A stretch of 64,000 nt of DNA from Candidatus Gastranaerophilales bacterium HUM_1 (GTDB taxonomy: Bacteria > Cyanobacteriota > Vampirovibrionia > Gastranaerophilales > Gastranaerophilaceae), in assembly GCA_002103105.1 (NCBI GenBank), contig DAAY01000004.1:1-64000 (forward strand). The letters run 5' to 3'. The notes under the pieces are model-generated. The model saw only the letters and a list, made by a program, of their open reading frames with translations, was not told the DNA's origin and did not search any database. Both the position numbers and the translations under genes were made by a program. Below are positions 15,501-24,225 of this stretch, one piece after another (position 1 is the first letter of the stretch; every line of letters starts with the position of its first letter).

Positions 15501-16832
15501 TTGAAAAACAAACTTATTATGTTTTGGGTGATTGTAGCCATCGTAATTGCATCAATATTTACGATTTACAAAAAGCCAACAAAACTAGGACTTGATCTTG
15601 TTGGCGGTTCAAGAATTTTACTTGAAGCTAGAACAACAGATACAGTAAGAACTATTACTCCTGACGTTATGAGCAGACTTCAAGTAGCAATAGAAAGCCG
15701 TGTAAATAAACTCGGTGTTTCTGAAACAAGTGTTGCTCAAGTTGGAGATAAAAGACTTTTAGTTGAAATCCCAAACGTTACAGATTTGAAAGAAGCAGAA
15801 GCTTATTTAGGTAAAACAGCACAATTGGAATTCAAAAAACCTGTATTTGATGCAAATCATCAACCAAAAAGAGATTCAAAAGGATTAATGATGTGGGAAC
15901 CAACTGGTTTGACAGGTGAAGATCTTAAATCCGCATCTATCGGAACAGACCAATCAGGTCAATGGACAGTTTCTCTTGAATTTAACGCATCAGGAGCTAA
16001 CAAGTTCGCTGAATTAACTCAACAATTAGTTGGTCAACAAATGGCAATCTACTTTGATAATGAAGAAATCTCAGCACCAGTAATTAGAGAAGCAATCTTT
16101 GGTGGCAGAGCTGAAATCTCTGGAGGTAGCAGCGGATTCCAATACGAAGAAGCTCAAAAAATGGTTAACTTGTTGAATGCAGGTGCTTTACCAGTTCCTT
16201 CTGAAATCATTCAAGAAAACACTGTTGGACCTACTCTTGGTTCTGACAGTATTGAAAAATCAAAATTCGCAGCTATCATCGGTATTGGATTTGTAATGCT
16301 ATTTATGATATATGCTTACAGACTTCCTGGAGCGATTGCTGACATTGCTCTTATTGTTTATGGATTAATCTTGTTTGCATTATTCAAGGCTATCCCTGTA
16401 ACATTAACCCTTGCTGGTATCGCTGGTTTCATCCTATCAGTAGGTATGGCAGTTGATGCTAACATCTTGATTTTTGAAAGAACAAAAGAAGAATTGAAAG
16501 CTGGAAGAAACTTGTTCACGGCAATTAACACTGGTTTTGACAGAGCATTTACAAGTATCTTCGATTCAAATATGACAACAATCCTTACCTGTGTAATCTT
16601 GTATTTCTTAGGTACAAGCGTTGTTAAAGGTTTTGCTTTAACACTTGCAATAGGTGTTCTTGTTTCAATGTTTACAGCAATTACAGTTACTAAAAACTTC
16701 ATGCACTTAATCTTCGGTACTGGAGAATTAAAATACCCTGCATTGTTCGGTTTATCTAAAAATGAAATCGGTAAGGGTTATGAAGTTACAGAAACAAAAC
16801 GTGAAAAAGCTCGTTTTGGTATTTTAGACTAA
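15501..16832 (+). CDS. secD: Protein translocase subunit SecD
   Basis: Part of the SecDF complex, which uses the proton-motive force to pull exported proteins through SecYEG. The 443 residues have an N-terminal membrane helix, the K-L-G-L-D-L-V-G-G-S-R-I-L-L-E motif, a periplasmic P1 region and five C-terminal helices. These include A-A-I-I-G-I-G-F-V-M-L-F-M and the conserved G-M-A-V-D-A-N-I-L-I-F-E-R. The start is TTG at 15501 with AAGAGG 8 nt upstream. secF follows 22 nt later as a separate gene. Confidence 0.96.
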   Translation: MKNKLIMFWVIVAIVIASIFTIYKKPTKLGLDLVGGSRILLEARTTDTVRTITPDVMSRLQVAIESRVNKLGVSETSVAQVGDKRLLVEIPNVTDLKEAEAYLGKTAQLEFKKPVFDANHQPKRDSKGLMMWEPTGLTGEDLKSASIGTDQSGQWTVSLEFNASGANKFAELTQQLVGQQMAIYFDNEEISAPVIREAIFGGRAEISGGSSGFQYEEAQKMVNLLNAGALPVPSEIIQENTVGPTLGSDSIEKSKFAAIIGIGFVMLFMIYAYRLPGAIADIALIVYGLILFALFKAIPVTLTLAGIAGFILSVGMAVDANILIFERTKEELKAGRNLFTAINTGFDRAFTSIFDSNMTTILTCVILYFLGTSVVKGFALTLAIGVLVSMFTAITVTKNFMHLIFGTGELKYPALFGLSKNEIGKGYEVTETKREKARFGILD

Positions 16833-16854
16833 GAAAGTATGAGGTAAATATAAA

Positions 16855-17835
16855 ATGTTTAATTTCAAGAAAAATGGAGTACACGTAGTTAAATACAGAG
16901 TACTATGGATGTGTCTCTCTGCGTTGCTATTAATTCCAGGAATTATAGCAATGATATATTCAATGATTACATACCCAACTCACTCTCCAATGAAGGTTGG
17001 TATTGATTATACAGGTGGAACAATTCTTCAATATGGTGTTCCAGAAGCAGTTTCAAGTGATGACCTTGCAAAAACAAGAGAAGACCTTGATAATATTGGG
17101 GTTACAAACACATACCTACAAGTATTAAATGTTAACCCAACAGCAGAAAATAATAATATTAAATCTATTATTTCTATCAGAACAAAATTCATTGATGAAG
17201 GTTCTGACTTATCTAACCAAATCTCAACAACAATCAAAAAAGAATACAAAAATGCAGAACTTGTTCAAGTTTCATCAGTTGGCCCAACTCTTGGAAATGA
17301 ATTATTCAAAATGTCTATCATTGCATTGTTATTAGCAATTGTTGGTATGATTGTTTATATCTCATTTAGATTTAAGTTAGAATACGCAATTGCCGCAATT
17401 CTAGGTTTGGTACACGACGTATTATTCGTAATGGGTGTGTTCTCAATCCTTGGTATTTTCTGTAACGTGCAAATTGACGGGTTGTTCTTAACCGCAATTC
17501 TGACATTGATTGGTTTCTCTATCAACGATACAATCGTAACTTTCGACCGTATCAGAGAGAACTTAAGATATTATGGTAAGAAAATGACATTTGGAGAAAT
17601 CGTTGATGCTTCTGTTAACCAAACGTTAACAAGAAGTGTAAACACTTCATTAACAGCATTCATTACTCTAGCAGCATTGTACTTCTTTGGTGGTGTTACA
17701 ACTAAAGATTTCGTTCTAGCAATGATGATTGGTGTAGTTGTTGGTACTTATTCTAGTATTTTCTTCTGTTCAATGTTAGTTGACTTCTGGGAAGAAAAGA
17801 AAGGTCAACCAAAACACATGGCTGTTGAAGGTTAA
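16855..17835 (+). CDS. secF: Protein translocase subunit SecF
   Basis: Partner of SecD. The 326 residues have six membrane helices and the family motifs G-I-D-Y-T-G-G-T-I-L-Q near residue 48, S-V-G-P-T-L-G near 142, S-I-N-D-T-I-V-T-F-D-R-I-R-E-N near 223, and S-L-T-A-F-I-T-L-A-A-L-Y-F-F-G-G near 265. The gene pair is closed by a strong terminator, so secDF forms its own two-gene unit. Confidence 0.96.
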   Translation: MFNFKKNGVHVVKYRVLWMCLSALLLIPGIIAMIYSMITYPTHSPMKVGIDYTGGTILQYGVPEAVSSDDLAKTREDLDNIGVTNTYLQVLNVNPTAENNNIKSIISIRTKFIDEGSDLSNQISTTIKKEYKNAELVQVSSVGPTLGNELFKMSIIALLLAIVGMIVYISFRFKLEYAIAAILGLVHDVLFVMGVFSILGIFCNVQIDGLFLTAILTLIGFSINDTIVTFDRIRENLRYYGKKMTFGEIVDASVNQTLTRSVNTSLTAFITLAALYFFGGVTTKDFVLAMMIGVVVGTYSSIFFCSMLVDFWEEKKGQPKHMAVEG

Positions 17836-17859
17836 TAATTTTATAAAAAATTCAAAAAC

Positions 17860-17893
17860 AAAAAGACGAATAGAATATATTCGTCTTTTTTGT
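17860..17893 (+). terminator. Rho-independent terminator after secF
   Basis: AAAAAGACGAAT (17860-17871) pairs with ATTCGTCTTTTT (17879-17890), followed by more T. Confidence 0.92.
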
Positions 17894-18079
17894 TTTGTGT
17901 TTGTTTTCATCTCTAAGTGTAAACTTAGCTCTGCTCATTATGAGAGAATGCGATTTGCACATAAATTATATGTATAAACAAAAATATTGTTGCATTATTA
18001 GCGTATAATGCTAAAATAGTTGTGAAGAAATTTATTTTCTCAAAAGGCTTATATTAGCGATTAGACGGGGAGGTAGTGC

Positions 18080-19399
18080 ATGATAAGCTCTTTTATTTCT
18101 TCTCATAGTGTTTTAGTTTCTGCAAGTTTGTTGATTCTTGCGTATATTTTTATTGCACTAGAGAGAATTCCAAAAGTTACAATTGCATTGCTTGGTGGAG
18201 CTTTAACTATTGTGTTGGGGTTGGTTAGCCAAACAAAAGCGTTGGGGGATGGTATAAATCCTCATTATTTTATCAATTTTATTGATTTTAATGTAATCTT
18301 TTTACTTGTTTCAATGATGGTAATTGTGTCCATTACGACAAGAAGCGGTGTTTTTAATTGGATTGCAAATGAGCTTTTAAAATTTACAAAAGGTCATCCA
18401 GTAAAGGTTCTTTGTGCTTTAGGTGTGTTTACTGCTGTCACAAGTGCTTTTCTGGATAACGTTACAACTGTAATTTTGATTATGCCAATTACTTTTGCAA
18501 TTGCTAAAAAGCTTGATATTGACCCTATTCCATTTTTATTAACTGAAATTTTTTCATCTAATATCGGGGGAACTGCAACATTAATTGGGGATCCGCCAAA
18601 CATTATTATTGGTAGTGCTGGAGGGTTGTCTTTCATTGATTTTATAAAAGAGTTAACTCCCGTAATTTTGGTTATTATGTGTGTTGTTCTTACGATTTTG
18701 GCATTTATTTTCAGAAAGAAACTTCACGCATCGCAAGATAAGATGGATGAAGTTGCGAAAATCGATAATTCTCATACCATTACAGATAAAGCTTTGATGA
18801 TTCGTTCAACCCTAATTTTGGCATTTGTGATTTTAGGATTTATGTTGCACGATGTCACTCATATTGAAACTTGTGTAGTTGCTATGTTAGGTGCAAGTAT
18901 CTTGTTGATTTTTGAAAAGCCTAATGAAATATTGCAAGATGTTGAGTGGAACACAATATTTTTCTTTATTGGTTTATTTATAATTATTGGAGGCTTAGAA
19001 GCTTCTGGCGGTATAAAACTAATGGCAGAGTGGATTTTGAAAGTTACACAAGGTTCTCAGGCTGCAACTTCAATGATAATTCTTTGGGCTTCTGGCGTAA
19101 TTTCTGGAATTATTGATAATATTCCATATACAGCGACAATGGCCCCTATGCTTGTTGAAATTGAAAAGACTATGGGTGCAACTTATGCTTATCCTTTGTG
19201 GTGGGCGTTGTCTTTGGGTGCTTGTCTTGGTGGAAATATGACAATAATTGGTGCTGCTGCAAACGTTATTGTGTCTGAAAATGCTGCAAAATCAGGACAT
19301 CCTATTTCATTTATGAGATTTTTGAAATATGGAGTTGGAGTTGTTGCAATATCATTACTTATTTCAACCGCTTATATATACTTAAGATTTTTACATTAA
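18080..19399 (+). CDS. ArsB/NhaD-type ion transporter (SLC13-like permease)
   Basis: A 439-residue polytopic membrane protein (about 11 helices) of the ion-transporter superfamily. Both pseudo-symmetric hairpins are visible: D-N-V-T-T-V-I-L-I-M-P around residue 127 with N-I-G-G-T-A-T-L-I-G-D-P-P-N around 161, and D-N-I-P-Y-T-A-T-M-A-P around 349 with L-G-G-N-M-T-I-I-G-A-A-A-N around 384. This pattern fits Na+/H+ antiporters (NhaD), arsenite exporters and dicarboxylate carriers; the ion is not determinable here. The leader (from a TATAAT at 18004-18009) can fold through GCTAA (18010-18014) and TTAGC (18054-18058) and ends in GGGGAGG. Two short palindromes lie further upstream. Confidence 0.85.
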   Translation: MISSFISSHSVLVSASLLILAYIFIALERIPKVTIALLGGALTIVLGLVSQTKALGDGINPHYFINFIDFNVIFLLVSMMVIVSITTRSGVFNWIANELLKFTKGHPVKVLCALGVFTAVTSAFLDNVTTVILIMPITFAIAKKLDIDPIPFLLTEIFSSNIGGTATLIGDPPNIIIGSAGGLSFIDFIKELTPVILVIMCVVLTILAFIFRKKLHASQDKMDEVAKIDNSHTITDKALMIRSTLILAFVILGFMLHDVTHIETCVVAMLGASILLIFEKPNEILQDVEWNTIFFFIGLFIIIGGLEASGGIKLMAEWILKVTQGSQAATSMIILWASGVISGIIDNIPYTATMAPMLVEIEKTMGATYAYPLWWALSLGACLGGNMTIIGAAANVIVSENAAKSGHPISFMRFLKYGVGVVAISLLISTAYIYLRFLH

Positions 19400-19411
19400 G
19401 TATTTTTATAG

Positions 19412-19452
19412 AATAAAATCAGCTCTCTCATTTGAGGGCTGGTTTTATTTTG
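19412..19452 (+). terminator. Rho-independent terminator after the ArsB/NhaD-type gene
   Basis: A 16-bp stem (19412-19427 with 19434-19449, several G-T pairs) ends in TTTTATTTT. Confidence 0.8.
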
Positions 19453-19461
19453 CAAATAATC

Positions 19462-19490
19462 AAAAAAAAGTCCTGCAAATTTTGCAGGAC
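19462..19490 (-). terminator. Terminator for the minus-strand gene at 19592
   Basis: GTCCTGCAAA (19470-19479) pairs perfectly with TTTGCAGGAC (19481-19490). On the minus strand the stem is followed by T8. Confidence 0.85.
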
Positions 19491-19591
19491 ACGATTTCTA
19501 CACTACTTTACTAACCTTTAGGATATTTATTCACATTTCTCATATTGAGGAATAAAGAGATTTTTATGCGATTATGATATTTTTATCATGC

Positions 19592-20833
19592 TTATTTATT
19601 AGGTGTTGCATATTTTGCATACTCGCCGCCCATTTTCTTTGCAATGATTTCAATTGCTTTGTTGAAAGCTGGACCTGCCTTGTAATTAAATACCATGCAT
19701 TTGGAGTTCAATTCGTTATCTATTTTTGCAAATGCTTCTTGAAGAGCTGGGTCTTGAGCAATACCTAATTCCATTGCTTTTTGGCGTAAAGCTAATGAAA
19801 TTTGTTTTCCATATTTTATTTTTTGTGATCTGTCAGCATCCCATAAGAAAGCATCCATAAATGATTCACCTTTTTCTTTAGATTTATTGGCATTCCAAGA
19901 AATCATCAATGGCATTACTGTATCTTTGTTGATTTGATCACATACAGCGTTGAATGTGTCATTATCAGTTGACCAACCACCGTATGTTGCATCATAGAAC
20001 TTTTGAACCCAACTAAATACATTCACATCATTTGCAGGATTTTCTATTTCTGGAGATGATTCGTCAGTTGATGTTGTTTCATCTGTTGAAGCACCTTCTG
20101 GAGTTGTTGCTGAATGAGTAGCAGCAGTTCCTGATGTTGCTGTTGTTGTAGTTTCACCAGCAGTAGTTGTTTCGCCAGTAGAAGTTGTAGTTGTTTCTCC
20201 TGTTGATGAAGAAGCTGGAGCGTTAATATCTTTAATCAATTTAGATGTGTCAACTAAAATTTGTCTTAAAGCTTTTTCTTGTTCTCCAACTTTTTCGTAT
20301 GCTGTTTTTGGGTCAAGATCAGAAGATTCTGCGATTTTTTTCAATTCTTCTTCTTGAGCCTTAACTTTATCTAACATATCGTTAACTTGTTTCTTTTGCT
20401 CATCAGTGATATTTGTATTAGTCAATTGAGCTTCTAAAGCTGTTTTTGCTTGTTGAATGTTAGCTAAACAACGGTTCAAGTTTTGGCTTGTCATAGCGTT
20501 TAATGTATTTCCAACTATTTGAGCGGCTCCTCGACGAACTGCATCATTGAATCCTTGAGTTCCTGGTGTGGGAATTCCTGAAGAAACAGGAGTAGATGAA
20601 CCTCCACCATTACTAAATGGGTTAGCTGCATAGCATGTTGCTGCTTGACCTGGATTGAAAATGCTTCCGCCCCAAGTTTGTTGAGCTACAGGGTTAAGAT
20701 TATAACCAATATTGTAACCAGCGTATGGTTCAATTGTACATAATTGTAAATCTCCACCGAAATTAGTTTGCATCATTGGTAAGCAACCATAATATGGAAT
20801 GTTCGCAAATGTATTATTAGTAGCGTGCAACAT
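19592..20833 (-). CDS. Unknown modular protein with Thr-rich linker and possible annexin-like motif
   Basis: 413 residues in three parts. Residues 1-80 are Gly/Asn/Pro-rich with no signal peptide (Y-G-C-L-P-M-M-Q-T-N-F-G-G). Residues 88-205 form a helical coiled-coil region. Residues 208-265 are a Thr/Ser/Glu linker with T-G-E-T-T-T repeats. The C-terminal 150 residues are helical and include W-V-Q-K-F-Y-D-A-T-Y-G-G-W-S-T-D-N-D-T-F, whose G-x-x-T-D-x-D-x-[FI] pattern recalls the type-II calcium loop of annexin repeats. I do not recognise the family as a whole. Monocistronic, with its own terminator. Confidence 0.7.
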   Translation of the reverse strand: MLHATNNTFANIPYYGCLPMMQTNFGGDLQLCTIEPYAGYNIGYNLNPVAQQTWGGSIFNPGQAATCYAANPFSNGGGSSTPVSSGIPTPGTQGFNDAVRRGAAQIVGNTLNAMTSQNLNRCLANIQQAKTALEAQLTNTNITDEQKKQVNDMLDKVKAQEEELKKIAESSDLDPKTAYEKVGEQEKALRQILVDTSKLIKDINAPASSSTGETTTTSTGETTTAGETTTTATSGTAATHSATTPEGASTDETTSTDESSPEIENPANDVNVFSWVQKFYDATYGGWSTDNDTFNAVCDQINKDTVMPLMISWNANKSKEKGESFMDAFLWDADRSQKIKYGKQISLALRQKAMELGIAQDPALQEAFAKIDNELNSKCMVFNYKAGPAFNKAIEIIAKKMGGEYAKYATPNK

Positions 20834-21036
20834 AATTTTCCCCGTTTCTTTATTTTTCGTTCCCCGTACTTATATAAACAATTTTTCTTTTCAAGAATTG
20901 CCTTTTTATTTGTATAAAATATATATACAAAAGTGGGAATGCTTAATTCTATTGAGTTTACGTTAAATATTTCATTGTTACATTTCTTAATAATTCTAAA
21001 ATTTAACTTATTTCAATAAAAAGTATTCTATATTTA

Positions 21037-21051
21037 TGCTATTATTTTGCC
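21037..21051 (+). promoter_or_regulatory. Leaderless-type extended -10 promoter of the XRE gene
   Basis: TGC-TATTAT (21037-21045) followed by 6 nt (TTTGCC) before ATG 21052. No Shine-Dalgarno. Confidence 0.55.
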
Positions 21052-21456
21052 ATGCAAACATTAGCAAGATTTATTCAAAATAAAAGAAACGAATTAGGTT
21101 TAACACAAAAAGGCTTGGCTATTGCTGCAAACATTCCGCTGGAGGATGTTGAAGAGGTAGAGGCAGGAAAAGAGTTGTTTTTACCTGTAACGGTGCGTCA
21201 AGCTCTTGCAAAAGTCTTAAAATGTGAACCGTCAGAGATTAAAAAATTAGAAAAAGATATTGCGAGTGATATTGTTTCTCCAGAGATTATTGAAAGTTTG
21301 AAACAATTAATATTGAATGGTGCTGGAGGTTTGAAATGCCCTCGTTGTGGAGCTCCTCTTGATACAAGAATTGCAAGAATGTATGACTTAGAGGATAATC
21401 TTGTTCTTCATCCGAAAGCTCATTGTACAAAATGTCCGTTTCAAATTCATTCATAA
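21052..21456 (+). CDS. XRE-family regulator with C-terminal zinc ribbon
   Basis: 134 residues. Residues 1-65 form a Cro/cI-type helix-turn-helix (A-R-F-I-Q-N-K-R-N-E-L-G-L-T-Q-K-G-L-A with the recognition helix I-P-L-E-D-V-E-E-V-E). Residues 95-134 carry C-P-R-C-G ... C-T-K-C-P, a zinc ribbon. The combination suggests a DNA-binding protein with a metal-stabilised dimer or sensor region. No partner gene is adjacent, so the target is unknown; rpsO follows about 125 nt later behind its own leader. Confidence 0.8.
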   Translation: MQTLARFIQNKRNELGLTQKGLAIAANIPLEDVEEVEAGKELFLPVTVRQALAKVLKCEPSEIKKLEKDIASDIVSPEIIESLKQLILNGAGGLKCPRCGAPLDTRIARMYDLEDNLVLHPKAHCTKCPFQIHS

Positions 21457-21581
21457 TGCTTATTTATAATAATGGTTCAAAATCTGATACAAAGACTTGA
21501 TTTTTTTTCTTCTACATATTATTATTACCCTTGTAGAGTGCTTACGCCAATAATCACTCAACAAGAAAAGGAATAACTAAA

Positions 21582-21851
21582 ATGTCAATTAATTTAAAAA
21601 ACAAATCTGAAATTGTTAAGGCTTACGGTAAGAACGAAAAAGATACTGGTTCTGCTGCAGTTCAAATCGCAATGATGACTCAAAAAATCAGCGAATTAAC
21701 AGAACACCTAAAATCTAACAAAAAAGATTTTGCTACAAAAAGAGGTCTTTTGATGATGGTAGGTAAAAGAAAGAGATTATTAGCTTATGTTAAATCTCAA
21801 AACCTTGATGAATACAGAGAATTGATTAAAAAGTTAGGAATCAGAGGTTAA
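21582..21851 (+). CDS. rpsO: 30S ribosomal protein S15
   Basis: An 89-residue primary 16S rRNA-binding protein. The signature is complete: D-T-G-S-A-A-V-Q-I-A, I-S-E-L-T-E-H-L-K-S-N-K-K-D, and L-M-M-V-G-K-R-K-R-L-L-A-Y-V. A Shine-Dalgarno (AAAGGA) lies 10 nt before the ATG. The ~100-nt leader could hold the usual S15 autoregulatory fold, but I cannot identify one with confidence. A strong terminator isolates it from hydF; there is no adjacent pnp. Confidence 0.97.
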   Translation: MSINLKNKSEIVKAYGKNEKDTGSAAVQIAMMTQKISELTEHLKSNKKDFATKRGLLMMVGKRKRLLAYVKSQNLDEYRELIKKLGIRG

Positions 21852-21865
21852 TCTGAAAAAGCTTT

Positions 21866-21898
21866 AAAGACCAGTCTTTAATAAGGCTGGTCTTTTTT
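21866..21898 (+). terminator. Rho-independent terminator after rpsO
   Basis: AAAGACCAG (21866-21874) pairs with CTGGTCTTT (21887-21895), followed by T. Confidence 0.92.
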
Positions 21899-21921
21899 AG
21901 TATCTGGAGGTTGTTATTTTT

Positions 21922-23118
21922 ATGAAAACATTAAAATCAATGCGTTTACATATTGGAATTTTCGGGAAAACAAATGTCGGAAAATCTTCTTTACTTAATA
22001 GAATAACAAATCAAGATGTTTCAATAGTTTCAAATATTGCAGGCACTACGACTGATGTTGTTGAAAAATCAATGGAACTTTTACCGATTGGACCTGTAAA
22101 TTTTCTGGATACTGCGGGGATAAATGATTCTACCGCATTATCTTCTGAACGTATTGAAAAAACAATGAAAATTATAAATAGAACTGATGTAGCAATTGTT
22201 GTTTGTGATTATAATGGAATTGATGATTATGAGAGAAATTTGATTGAAAAATTTAATGAATTAAAAATTCCTTTTATGATTTTTATAAATAAAACGGATG
22301 AAAAATATCCTTCTGATTCTATTATTGAGGATTTGAAGAATTATACAAAATATATTTTACTATCTTCTGTAAAAACAGATGATTTGATTGTTTTCAAGAT
22401 TAAGGAATTATTGGTTAAATTGTTGCCAGAGGATTTTGTAAATTCTCCAAAAATTGTTGGGGATTTAATACCTCAAGGAAGTACGGTTATCCTTGTTATT
22501 CCTATTGATAAGGAAGCTCCAAAGGGTCGAATAATTTTGCCACAAGTTCAAACTTTACGTGATTTACTTGATAATAATTGTGTAAGTGTTGTTGTGAAAG
22601 AATCAGAGCTTAAATCTGCTATCGATAATTTAAAAATTGCTCCAAGTTTGGTTGTTACAGATTCTCAAGCTTTCAAAAATGTATCGGAAATTGTTCCTGA
22701 GAATATTCCTCTAACTTCTTTTTCTATCCTTTTTGCTCGTTTAAAAGGTGATTTAAATACTTTTTCACAAGGTGCTAAGTCTATCGAAAAATTGCAAGAC
22801 GGTGATAGAGTTTTGATATTAGAAAGCTGTACTCATCATGCAATTGAAGATGATATTGGGCGTGTTAAAATTCCAAATTTGTTGCGTAAAAAAACAGGCA
22901 AAAACTTAATTATTGATAATATTGCAGGTCACGATTTCCCAGATATTTCAAAATATAAATTGATTATTCATTGCGGAGCGTGTATGACTAATAGGCGGGA
23001 AGTTCTATCCCGAATTTTGTTGGCGTCGGAAAATAATGTTCCAATAACAAATTATGGTATTTGTATTTCATATTGTTTAGGAATTTTATCAAGAGCTTTG
23101 AAAATTTTTGAAGTATAA
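21922..23118 (+). CDS. hydF: [FeFe]-hydrogenase H-cluster maturation GTPase HydF
   Basis: The scaffold on which the 2Fe subcluster of [FeFe]-hydrogenase is assembled by HydE and HydG. The 398 residues have an Era-like G domain at the N-terminus (G-K-T-N-V-G-K-S-S-L, D-T-A-G, N-K-T-D). The C-terminal cluster domain has the diagnostic C-T-H-H near residue 301 and H-C-G-A-C-M near 351. This marks hydrogen metabolism and an anaerobic life. hydE, hydG and hydA are not in the window. GGAGG lies 11 nt before the ATG. The next gene starts within its last codons. Confidence 0.96.
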   Translation: MKTLKSMRLHIGIFGKTNVGKSSLLNRITNQDVSIVSNIAGTTTDVVEKSMELLPIGPVNFLDTAGINDSTALSSERIEKTMKIINRTDVAIVVCDYNGIDDYERNLIEKFNELKIPFMIFINKTDEKYPSDSIIEDLKNYTKYILLSSVKTDDLIVFKIKELLVKLLPEDFVNSPKIVGDLIPQGSTVILVIPIDKEAPKGRIILPQVQTLRDLLDNNCVSVVVKESELKSAIDNLKIAPSLVVTDSQAFKNVSEIVPENIPLTSFSILFARLKGDLNTFSQGAKSIEKLQDGDRVLILESCTHHAIEDDIGRVKIPNLLRKKTGKNLIIDNIAGHDFPDISKYKLIIHCGACMTNRREVLSRILLASENNVPITNYGICISYCLGILSRALKIFEV

Positions 23119-23125
23119 TAAAATC
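23114..23125 (+). promoter_or_regulatory. Leaderless-type -10 box at the hydF/GT9 junction
   Basis: TATAAT (23114-23119) overlaps the hydF stop codon and is followed by 6 nt (AAAATC) before ATG 23126. No Shine-Dalgarno. Confidence 0.45.
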
Positions 23126-24121
23126 ATGGACGAAAAGAAGAAAATATTAGCAATAAATTTTGGTGGAATCGGTGATGAAATATTTTTCTTGCCTACTTTG
23201 ATTTCGCTAAAGAAACAATATCCAAATTCAGAAATTACATTAGCTCTTGAACCTCGTAGCAAGGGCGTTAAAGATTTAACTGATGTTATTGATAATTTAA
23301 TTTTAATTGATGTAAAAGGAAAGAATAAGTACCTCGAGATGTTTAAATTGTTGAGGGCTGCTTGGGCTGGTCATTATGATTTGGTATTGTCATCTGGAGG
23401 GAATAAACTTATAAGTATTCTTCTTTTCTTAACAGGAATAAAAGTTCGTTGTGGCTATGATACAGGATTTTTAAGCAAAATTTTATTAACTCATGCAATG
23501 CGATTGAACAAAAAACAATATGCCTGTAAAATGTATCATGACTTAATTAGAAATATAACTGATTTTAATACTGAACTTCCAGAAATAAATGTTCAGCCAA
23601 AGGAAAAAATAGCTAATTCTGTATTGATTCACCCTGGAGTTAGCAAATTGAGTGTTCAAAAAGGTTGTATAAAAACAATTACGCCAGAAGTATGGGCAAA
23701 AGTCATAGATCTGTTAGTTGCAGAGGGTAAAAAAGTTCGACTTGTCGGTGGCCCTGATGATAAAGAGTGTATAGAAACAATTATGCAGAATGTTCGTACC
23801 CAAAATTTTGAAAATTTGTATGGTACAACGAAGAATTTAAGAGATTTGGCTGAATTGATTTCTTCTGCCGAGAAATTTTTATGTTCAGATTCTGCTCCTT
23901 TACATGTGGCGGTTGCGTTACATACTAAAACGTATGTTATTTTTGGACCTACTGATGTTGAAGCTTTGATTCCTAAAAGTGACAATGTTGTTCCGATAAT
24001 GGCAAATGATAATTGTGAGTTAAAACCATGTTTGTGGGCAAGACGTCAAACAACTTGTGAAAAATTAAGTTGTTTAAAAATTTCAGCCTCTCAGATTGCT
24101 TCTGCTGTCTGCAATTCATAA
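23126..24121 (+). CDS. Family 9 glycosyltransferase (heptosyltransferase-like)
   Basis: Transfers a sugar, classically ADP-heptose, to the LPS inner core at the cytoplasmic face of the inner membrane. The 331 residues show the GT9 pattern: N-F-G-G-I-G-D-E-I-F-F-L-P-T at the N-terminus, H-P-G-V near residue 170, V-R-L-V-G-G-P-D-D, and the donor-site D-S-A-P-L-H-V-A with V-I-F-G-P-T-D. The usual acceptor-side Trp-rich motif is not obvious, so the sugar is uncertain. Start chosen at ATG 23126; an in-frame TTG at 23108 would add M-K-Y-N-K-I and lies upstream of the -10 box. It agrees with the Lpt genes in pointing to an LPS-bearing outer membrane. Confidence 0.85.
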   Translation: MDEKKKILAINFGGIGDEIFFLPTLISLKKQYPNSEITLALEPRSKGVKDLTDVIDNLILIDVKGKNKYLEMFKLLRAAWAGHYDLVLSSGGNKLISILLFLTGIKVRCGYDTGFLSKILLTHAMRLNKKQYACKMYHDLIRNITDFNTELPEINVQPKEKIANSVLIHPGVSKLSVQKGCIKTITPEVWAKVIDLLVAEGKKVRLVGGPDDKECIETIMQNVRTQNFENLYGTTKNLRDLAELISSAEKFLCSDSAPLHVAVALHTKTYVIFGPTDVEALIPKSDNVVPIMANDNCELKPCLWARRQTTCEKLSCLKISASQIASAVCNS

Positions 24122-24225
24122 TTTTTTTAACAAATGTAAAGATATTTCCCTCTTGTGCAATTTCACATTCTAAAAATACTTTATATAAATGTAAGGTATA
24201 GTAGTGTGAAAGGTTAACGCGTTTT

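Noticed and set aside
5222..24147. A 16-bp match (AAATGTAAAGATATTT) at 5222-5237 and 24132-24147, possible shared operator.
   Set aside because: In such AT-rich DNA a 16-bp match within 64 kb is expected about once by chance, and neither copy sits at a consistent place relative to a promoter.
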